A stretch of 64,000 nucleotides of DNA. Origin: Vigna angularis. Taxonomy: Eukaryota > Streptophyta > Magnoliopsida > Fabales > Fabaceae. A program made the position numbers and the translations under genes. The notes under the pieces are model-generated. The model saw only the letters and a list, made by a program, of their open reading frames with translations, made no database searches and had not been told where the DNA came from. The stretch lies in assembly GCF_016808095.1 (NCBI RefSeq), contig NC_068977.1, positions 12,476,479 through 12,540,478 of the forward strand, written 5' to 3'. Of this stretch, positions 57,056 through 64,000 are shown piece by piece (the first letter of the stretch is position 1; each line of letters opens with the position of its first letter).

Positions 57056-58669
57056 ATGGCGGGATCACATCAAACATTTGCAGAGGGTGCCTCTATCAAT
57101 AGACCACCACTATTCACAGGTGAAAATTACGCATTCTGGAAGGTAAGAATGCAAATTTTTATGGAATCTATTGATATAGATATTTGGGATGCTGTTGCAT
57201 CTGGTCCTTTTGTTCCAACTAACAATATGCAGGAACCAAAGCCCCGTGACCAATGGACTGCTCAAGATAAGAAAAAATTTGGTAATGATGTAAAAGCTCG
57301 TAATATTATTTCATCTGCTTTAACTGTTGATGAGTTTTACAGGATTTCTATTTGTAAAACTGCACAAGAAATGTGGGAAGTACTAAGAGTAACCCATGAA
57401 GGTACAAATGATGTTAAGAGAGCTAGAAAGAATACCTTAATCCAGGAATACGAAATGTTCAGGATGAAGCAAGGGGAAACAATAGTAGATGTTCAGAAAC
57501 GCTTCACCAACATCGTAAATCATCTTATTGGACTAGGTAAGTCTTTCGATACTGATGAGCTTAATATAAAAATTCTGAAATCTTTAGACAGGTCTTGGCA
57601 ACCAAAAGTGACTGCAATTTTTGAGTCACAAAATCTCAACACAATGACCTTGGCTGCATTATTTGGAAAGTTGAGAGAGCATGAACTTGACCTCGGAAGA
57701 CTTGATGAAGAAGAATCAAAAGCCAAAAACAACAAGAAGAGTTTGGCGTTAAAGTCGGAGGTTGAAAGAAGCAAAGGTAAATCAGAAGATGAAGACTTAG
57801 ACGAAGAAGAAGAATTGAGACTCATGATAAAAAGACTCAACAAGTTCATGAAGTCTAAAGGTAAAGGAAAATTTAGATATGAAAAGAAAGATAATCCAGT
57901 ATCTTCCTCAAATTACCGATGCTACGGGTGCGGAGAAAAGGGACATTTAAAAGCAGACTGCCCAAATCAAAAGAAGGGTGAAGAAAAGAAATTCTTCAAG
58001 AAAAAGAAGGCATACATTGCATGGGAAGACAACAATGAGACCATTTCAGATTCAAGCTACTCAGATGAAGAAGCAAACATCTGTTTAGTGGTGAATGACG
58101 ACGCTGGAAGCCAAGTAAGTACATCCAGCGATTCTGATAATTCTAGTCAAATTAGTGAAAATGAATTGCATGAAATTTATGCTGCTTTAATAGTAGAATC
58201 TGAAAAATTAGATAAAGCCCATCAGAAATTGAAAAAGGATTTCAAAGAGTTAAAATTGAATTTTGAAAACACTCTTGAAGAAAATCAAAATTTAAAAACA
58301 AATTTTGAAACTATTATTGATGAAAATAAAACTTTGAAAAATAGAGTTTTATTTCTTGAAAAAGGTAAATTTACTAGTAGTGATGAATGTGCTTCTTGTG
58401 AAAATTTTAAGAAACTACTAGAACAAACAACCTCAGGAGAATGTAGTAAAACTAATGAAAATAAGGTTGTTAAAAATAAGTATGTTCCTAGAATTAAAAA
58501 TAAACATAATCATAGAACCCGTAGAACTTGGGTAGAAAAAGGAACAACTTATAGGAACACAAATGTTGTATCATGCTTTTATTGTATGAAAAAGGGTCAT
58601 ACATCTAACAAATGTAAAATTAAGCATTATGGTGTTCCAAGTGGTAGATATATTTGGGTTGTAAAATGA
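57056..58669 (+). CDS. Intact copia gag polyprotein of element E (537 aa)
   Basis: Gag forms the cytoplasmic particle in which retrotransposon RNA is packaged. I chose ATG 57056 (MAGSHQTF); the upstream part of the frame begins in the primer-binding site. Domains in order: DUF4219-like segment (about 14-45, ENYAFWKVRMQIF); UBN2 region (about 75-205, TAQEMWEVLRVTHEGTN, RFTNIVNHL); acidic/basic linker; zinc knuckle 289-302 (CYGCGEKGHLKADC); Ser/Asp-rich part; Asn/Glu/Lys coiled-coil-like stretch (about 390-450); second zinc knuckle 507-520 (CFYCMKKGHTSNKC). The frame ends at TGA before any protease. Uninterrupted for 537 codons, unlike every other retroelement gag here, consistent with recent activity. 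Confidence 0.92.
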   Translation: MAGSHQTFAEGASINRPPLFTGENYAFWKVRMQIFMESIDIDIWDAVASGPFVPTNNMQEPKPRDQWTAQDKKKFGNDVKARNIISSALTVDEFYRISICKTAQEMWEVLRVTHEGTNDVKRARKNTLIQEYEMFRMKQGETIVDVQKRFTNIVNHLIGLGKSFDTDELNIKILKSLDRSWQPKVTAIFESQNLNTMTLAALFGKLREHELDLGRLDEEESKAKNNKKSLALKSEVERSKGKSEDEDLDEEEELRLMIKRLNKFMKSKGKGKFRYEKKDNPVSSSNYRCYGCGEKGHLKADCPNQKKGEEKKFFKKKKAYIAWEDNNETISDSSYSDEEANICLVVNDDAGSQVSTSSDSDNSSQISENELHEIYAALIVESEKLDKAHQKLKKDFKELKLNFENTLEENQNLKTNFETIIDENKTLKNRVLFLEKGKFTSSDECASCENFKKLLEQTTSGECSKTNENKVVKNKYVPRIKNKHNHRTRRTWVEKGTTYRNTNVVSCFYCMKKGHTSNKCKIKHYGVPSGRYIWVVK

Positions 58670-58796
58670 TTTCAATTTTCAAACTAACCCAAAGGACCCA
58701 TACAAAATAGTTGGGTACCTATTGTTTAAAATTTAGAATTTCTTTAAAAACAATATTTAAGAAAATTTTTAAAAAAATTGTTTTTGTTCTAATTAT

Positions 58797-58994
58797 TTGA
58801 AAAGAAGAATTAAGCAATTTTTATTCCAAGGTAAATGGAACTATTCTTTTATATACAAAGCATATATAGTTTTCAAACGGAAAACATTTGAAATAGAAAA
58901 ATGTGTACATGTTGTCTTTAATGAAATTGTAGACCTTGAGGCAAAACCTCTTGAGTCATTTGAATTACATGCAGGCAATGATGAAGAATTGTAG
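58797..58994 (+). pseudogene. Leftover of copia integrase tail in element E
   Basis: One short frame reads VFKRKTFEIEKCVHVVFNE, resembling the copia integrase C-terminal end (Y-N-K-R-T, V-E-E-S-x-H-V-x-F-D-E). It shows that the element descends from a full copia and that a large internal deletion removed protease, the integrase core and RT. Confidence 0.65.
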
Positions 58995-59224
58995 AAAACA
59001 ACAAATGAAGTGAAGAATGATGTCAATCCTCAAGATGAAGATCTAAACAAAATGTGGAAACAACCTAGAGGATTCTCATTACAAAATTGGAGGGATTTCT
59101 AAAGGGGTGATTTATATTTCTATGTTTATTATTAGTATGTGCCCTTTATATTTCATTGCATGCTTACCTCTTTAAAAATTCAATAAAATATATATTGTTT
59201 TTCCTTAATATGCATACATGCTTT

Positions 59225-59438
59225 TATTAAGGGGGAGTATATTTTCTAATAAATTTAGGGGGAGCTATACTACATCACTTTTTAATAATGATCAAAAAGG
59301 GGGAGAAATATTTAAAGCCTTAAACTTATTTCTAAGTTCACTAACAATTGTTTCTTCCTTAAGTTGTTTTTTAAATACAGATTATTACCAAAAGCTTTAA
59401 ATCAAGAAGATTTTGATCATCATCAAAAAGGGGGAGAT
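59225..59438 (+). promoter_or_regulatory. Polypurine tracts of copia E
   Basis: Four G-rich runs (AAGGGGGAG-type near 59228, 59258, 59295 and 59426) precede the 3' LTR. The last, AAAAAGGGGGAGA, ends directly before the LTR at 59439 and is the likely primer for plus-strand DNA synthesis. Confidence 0.75.
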
Positions 59439-60533
59439 TGTTAGCAAAATGATGAAGATGAAGTTTTGATGATATCCAAATCAAGTCAAGAACAACCAAG
59501 ACTCATGAAGAATGATCTTTTGAAGACTTGTAATCTTTTGTAATAATTGTATGAACATAGGAAAATTAGTAGTTTTATGTATACATTCAAAAGTGATGTA
59601 AAAATAAGCCAAACAGCAAAAACTGTGCAGTGCTAATCGATTAACAGAGGGTGTTAATCGATTGTTCCAGTGCGCCATGAAGAAGCCCAGCATTGCAGTG
59701 TTAATCGATTAACAGAGGGTGTTAATCGATTAACGTTAATCGATTAACAAGGGCTGTTAATCGATTAACACAGGAGCCGTTTGAAAATCTAGCCGTTTTA
59801 AGAGCCGTTGGACTATCCGTTGGGGTGCTAATCGATTAACCACTGTAGCTAATCGATTAACACAGTGTGAAAGGCTGAAAACGAAAAATGGAAGAGCTTT
59901 TGGATGAGTCTATAAATAGACTCTCATTTCCTCTCAAGAGAAACCAACTAGAGACACAGAAACTCTTCCCTTGTGCTCAAATACTCAGAAATTCTTGAGA
60001 CTTGTGTGTTCTTGTTCGGCTTGTGAAACTCTTGTCTGTGGAGCTGGTGAAGTGCTGCTACGGTGACAGAGGAAATAGCCGGTTCATCCTTGGTGTGTCT
60101 AAGGAGGTGTTCGGAAGAGAATCATCCTTCGTGAAGTATTCGGAGGAGGTGTTCATCCTTCGTGAAGTATTCGGAGGAGGTGTTCATCCTTTGTGAAGAT
60201 TCAAAGGAGGTGTTGTCTCATCTCTTGTGGCATCAAGAGAGGTGTTTTCTAAACTTTTACAAATTGTATCTTTGTGATTGTAGTTTGTAATTGTTTTATG
60301 TTAGTGAAACTATTTATCTTGTTTTGAGATAAGCGACTGGACGTAGGATTGGTAAGATCCGAACCAGGATAAAATCATCTGTGCAAATTTCTCTCAACCA
60401 TACTCTCTTTGTTTGTCAATATTAATTGCTAAGTAAGTTTAACTGAGTAGAAATTAAAAGGCACAAGTTAGTATTAAAAACCCTCTTGGTTTGTTATCCC
60501 ACGCTAACCATTCCGCTGCAGCCGCTCCTGACA
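59439..60533 (+). repeat. 3' LTR of copia E
   Basis: Same length as the 5' LTR and identical in all compared stretches. It is followed by the target duplication CAATG. Confidence 0.93.
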
Positions 60534-61531
60534 CAATGATTCTAGGGATGGAAGATGATTCACATGTTGTCTTAGATCATAGTTCTTAATGCGGATTTTG
60601 CTTGTTAATTAATCAAGGGATTGATAATTAATAGGTAAAAGTTATGCTCTTTCACCTAAGGAATTAGGGCTAGAGTAATTTTGTGGATTGACTTTAGTAA
60701 TTTGATGGAAAGGAGATGAAATTGTGTATGCACAAGAGTAAATTGGTGAAACCTAACCTTAACAATGTCATTTCATATCATTTCTAGTCTATTCCATTCT
60801 TAAGTGTCTTCAAACACCAAAGTCCAAACTTGTATAGTTGAAATTTTATCTTCTTTGCCCTTGTTTTAAAATTAATGTGATGATCTGGAGTCTATATGAG
60901 TTGTTAATTGTGCAATTAATTAGTATTACACGAGTCTCTTGGGAAACAATACTCGGTCTTACCATTTTATATTACTTGAACGATTTGGTACACTTGCCAA
61001 TGAGTTAACAGGGACAAACTAACATCCCCACCATTGAAATACCCAAATAGGGGATCACAACGCATAATGCATTGCAAATAATTACTCATATCCTGACAAT
61101 ACAATGTAAAACCCATTTCCCATAGCCAAAACCAAACAACAACACACAACCAACCATTGAAGGAAACTCATCTCAGCTACTGTGAACCTACGTTCCCTAG
61201 CTGTTTCAAAATCCCCAGCTGATTGTCTTCATCTTCTGTCTTATTGATCTTCAAATCTCTTTCACATTGTGCTCGTCTTCTATTGCAAATTCGTCTTTTG
61301 AAATCACTAAATCCCTTTTCGATATCCCTCTTTCGAAATCCTAAATCACAAGTTTCAAAATCCCTAATCTGCACTGCACTAAATCCCTAACTTTTTTTCC
61401 TAACCACGTTCATAATTAAACAATGTCACGTCAAAAATTAAACTCCAATTCCACGTCATAACTTAAACCTTAATTCCACATAATAAAATCATATACATTA
61501 GCATGTCTATTGTGTACCACATCAACAAGTC

Positions 61532-61675
61532 TTGACGTAGTTTCTTACCACTTAAAGGAAAGGGCTTATTTGTAACACATTTTCAAAATTGAGGATCCAA
61601 TTGAGACAACTTAAAATAAGATGACCGAATTGAATTCTTGTACAAATATGAGGATCATCCAAGCATTTTAACCTA
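61532..61675 (-). repeat. MULE right terminal inverted repeat
   Basis: Read inward from 61675 it starts TAGGTTAAAATGC and matches the left end. Between 61010 and this end lies the transposase leader with several CTAAATCCC and TTTCGAAATC-type repeats (61190-61400). Confidence 0.82.
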
Positions 61676-63120
61676 AATTATACCATCCAGAAAAATCCAT
61701 AATTTAGAGTTATCTATCCTAATTTCATGAAAGTTACTATATCATACATTCGGTAAATCTATGTTTAATTTTTGTTAAATTGTGCAATTAAGTAACATAT
61801 TATACATAAAAACACTATCTCATTTAAAATATAAATTTTATTTAGGCAAAGTTACTCATACAAATAATAATATTTGTATAAATTATCTCACGTTATTACT
61901 AGAATTTACTATAATGTTGTTTAACTTAAACTAACTTTTATGTATATATAAATTAGAAAAATAAAGCAAATAAAAAAAATCCTATAATCTGAAATGCAAT
62001 ATTTAAGGATATGGAAAAGTGAGGTAAAAAAGGGACAGAGATAGTTTTAATAAAGTGAAATTTGATTTTTTAATATTTTAAAGTTTAATTATAAATAGTT
62101 TTTTAATAAATGAGTTTAATTTTATAAAAACATTTTATTTATTTAAAACTACTCTTAAAATATTTTCTACCTACTCTCTATCTTTCTAACTCTGCCATTC
62201 ATCTTTATGACGATTAGGAACTACCAATGGAGTTACAATAGAAAACTATACATATCTATGTGAGCAGAATTGAAAACAGGGTAAACTCACGTTTGCTCTA
62301 CTTTTAGAGACATTTTAGCATTTTGGGGTATAGTTGGCTAGAAGGACCATGCATCTACCTTAAAGATCACAAAAAGAGACACCTAAAGAAAGGTACTAGA
62401 ATAGATGAACAAAAAAAAACTAGAGAAAAGATGGGTACTTCTTGGCTACTTAAACCGTGAGCTAACGGTGCACAAAAGTTGAGATATAAGCTGCTAGAAA
62501 TATCCAATTTTCACCCGCAAAAATAGGTTCAAAGTGAAACAAAATACATCACCTAAATAAGATATTAGTAGTGGTTCTAGTGCACTTGTTTTGATCACTT
62601 TTTCTTGATTTTTATTTTGCTCTTTTCATGAACTTCTTTTTCTATTTTTTTTCTATATTTTTCCAACACCAAATCAAAACCACTACAACACATATTGTTT
62701 GAACAAGAATAAACTCCAAATGGAAGGAAACCTACTAGAAGCAAAATATAGAATATGAAACTCAAGATAACATAATAGAAAATTAACTCTATGAATTTGT
62801 TAATGAACTAATGTATGAACACAAATATGCAAAATAAAAGAATTTAAAGGGACATATATGGTGCAATTTTGAAAATGAAGATATATTTTTGAGATTTTTT
62901 CAAAAGTTAAATTAAGAGAAAATGACATAAAAAAGACTACACATGACTCAGACAACATCACTACTATATGTTCAACATTTTATGAAAGGTGAAAATGGAT
63001 TTATATGATGGGTATTTTGGAATCAAAGTTGAGAGTGACATAGAAAATGCACTCTTTCTATGACACCATGAAAATCTATCATAGTAAGTTTGACTTACTT
63101 TGACATAATGAAGAAACCTT
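61676..63120. other. AT-rich intergenic DNA
   Basis: No gene seen. The part from about 62340 on may already belong to the 3' region of the Athila-like element that follows, but no LTR was found. Confidence 0.45.
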
Positions 63121-63416
63121 CACTATAAAGAAACATCAAGCACCAGAATTGGTAGTTGAGCCTTAAGAGGAAACCTTCCCAAGAAAGAAAGCTCTATTGC
63201 TAACCACCAAGCTAGAAGCTCAAGCACCTGTTTCATACACTGTGAGCCATCACCTGTATATTAGCACATCATACATCATCTCAACATCAATCAATACACT
63301 AGAATATCACAAAGCAATACTCATCACAAAACATAGCACAGTTGAATCAAAGCAGTGTGGTTCATTCAAGCATAGTACAATAGCGAAACAAATTATCAAA
63401 GGAAAAGTTTAGAAAG

Positions 63417-64000
63417 TTGCGTTGCCTCCCCAGGAAGCGCTTCTTTAACGTCACTAGCTTGACACCATTAAACTCAATCTGGATCAACCAATTCCATGAC
63501 TGTGAAAAGGCGTTCCACCTCACCACCCAAATAATGCTTGAGACGTTGTCCATTGACTACCCAACTTCTTTGTGGGTCTTCAGAGGCTGGATCTGTCAAC
63601 TCAACTGCTCAATGTGGAAGGACATTCTTGATCATAAACGGACCAGACCACTTGGACTTCAACTTTCCAGGGAAAAGCTTTAGTCGTGAATTGAACAGCA
63701 GCACCCGCTATCCTGGATTAAAGACTTTTTTTTACCAGCTTCTTGTCATGATAAAATTTCACCTTTTCTTTGTAATTCTTGGAAGAATCATAGGCATGCA
63801 GCCGCATCTCCTCAAGCTCAATAATTTGCGTTTTCCTCTTTTCTGCAATGTCACAAGGATCAAAATTCAAGAGTTTTAAAGCCCACAGAGCTCGATGTTT
63901 CATCTCCACCGGAAGGTGACATGCCTTTCCATAGACCATTTGGAAAGGAGATAATCCAATAGTTGCCTTCATTGCGATTCGATATGCCCAAAGAGCATCA
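63417..64000 (-). pseudogene. Athila-like integrase C-terminal end, runs off the window
   Basis: On the minus strand from 64000 the frame reads TIGLSPFQMVYGKACHLPVE, then ALWALKLLNFDPCDIAEKRK and LEEMRLHAYDSSKNYKEKVK. This is the Athila/Tat integrase C-terminal block. Further on, after a frame change near 63718, SWVVNGQRLKHYLGGEV appears at about 63560-63515. A conserved post-pol motif with GCGCTTCCTGGGGAGGCAAC is at 63417-63454. The stop near 63718 and frame change show decay. The rest lies outside the window to the right. Confidence 0.85.

Larger units (their letters stand above)
55927..60533 (+). mobile_element. copia element E: gag-only, very young
   Basis: 4607 bp with 1095-bp LTRs (55927-57021 and 59439-60533) and the perfect duplication CAATG (55922-55926 and 60534-60538). 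It has a canonical primer-binding site, an open 537-codon gag, a small leftover of the integrase tail, and a polypurine tract. Protease, integrase core, RT and RNase H are missing. It fits the TR-GAG type of non-autonomous element, which depends on pol from a partner. Confidence 0.92.
55008..61010 (+). repeat. Gypsy solo LTR D (Athila-like), interrupted by copia E
   Basis: Starts TGATAATGCTAATTC and ends TTGCCAATGAGTTAACA, close to the Athila LTR end in this window (GGTACGCTTGCC). The perfect duplication GGGAC lies at 55003-55007 and 61011-61015. Without E it would be about 1.39 kb. It contains GGGCGCTGAGCGCC-type motifs at 55350-55495 and a 36-bp TA run at 55743-55778. Confidence 0.85.
43122..61675 (-). 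mobile_element. Mutator-like element (MULE) with nested retroelements
   Basis: Long terminal inverted repeats bound this element: 43122-43260 and about 61532-61675. Shared stretches include CCTCATATTTGTA, TCTCAATTGG and CAATTTTGAAAATGTGT. It carries a mudrA-type transposase (minus strand) and a small zf-GRF gene (plus strand). Its own DNA sums to about 4.8 kb; the rest is inserted retroelements A to E. No exact 9-bp target duplication could be fixed, because the outermost bases of the two ends do not align cleanly. Confidence 0.85.

Overview
The window looks like nuclear DNA of a flowering plant, most likely a phaseoloid legume of the Vigna/Phaseolus type. This rests on AT-rich intergenic DNA, GT-AG introns, a plant TCP factor, a plant PPR gene, and LTR-retrotransposon families (SIRE-like copia, Athila/Calypso-like and Tekay-like gypsy) whose LTR texture I associate with Vigna and Phaseolus. 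The species is an inference.

Only one gene looks intact: a CYC/TB1-clade (BRC1-like) TCP transcription factor on the minus strand at 2907-4217. It has two exons, and the second is a 56-bp coding exon that a single-ORF reading misses. Everything to its right is transposon-dominated.

Layout. 1-7160: TCP gene in AT-rich intergenic DNA. 7163-8195: small copia deletion derivative. About 9060-12240: copia element F with a repeat-rich LTR and broken gag. 12241-17072: SIRE-like copia G with a 1.4-kb LTR and broken protease, integrase and RT. 17073-24559: Athila-like gypsy element lacking RT/RNase H, whose truncated right LTR abuts a broken PPR gene (24560-25648). 26500-27430: chromovirus remnant. 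30669-31584 and 38311-40369: two CACTA transposons with ATA target duplications; the second carries a fragment of a cytochrome b561 gene. 31887-33080: Tat-like gypsy LTRs. 34741-36411: copia LTR H between inverted repeats. About 40770-42941: Tekay-like LTR. 43122-61675: a Mutator-like element (MULE) with long inverted ends, a broken mudrA-type transposase and a second zf-GRF gene, interrupted by retroelements, two of which themselves contain another element. 63417-64000: end of another Athila-like element on the minus strand.

The nest inside the MULE can be ordered in time from target duplications. The MULE holds copia A (45858-50875), copia solo LTR B (51403-54176) containing gypsy solo LTR C (52668-54024), and gypsy solo LTR D (55008-61010) containing copia E (55927-60533). 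Element E is the youngest: its LTRs look identical over the stretches compared, its target duplication (CAATG) is perfect, and its gag frame is open, but it has essentially no pol. It therefore fits a gag-only, non-autonomous retrotransposon moved in trans. No single novel functional system is evident. The most notable items are element E, the gene-carrying CACTA element, the two-gene MULE and the hidden last exon of the TCP gene.
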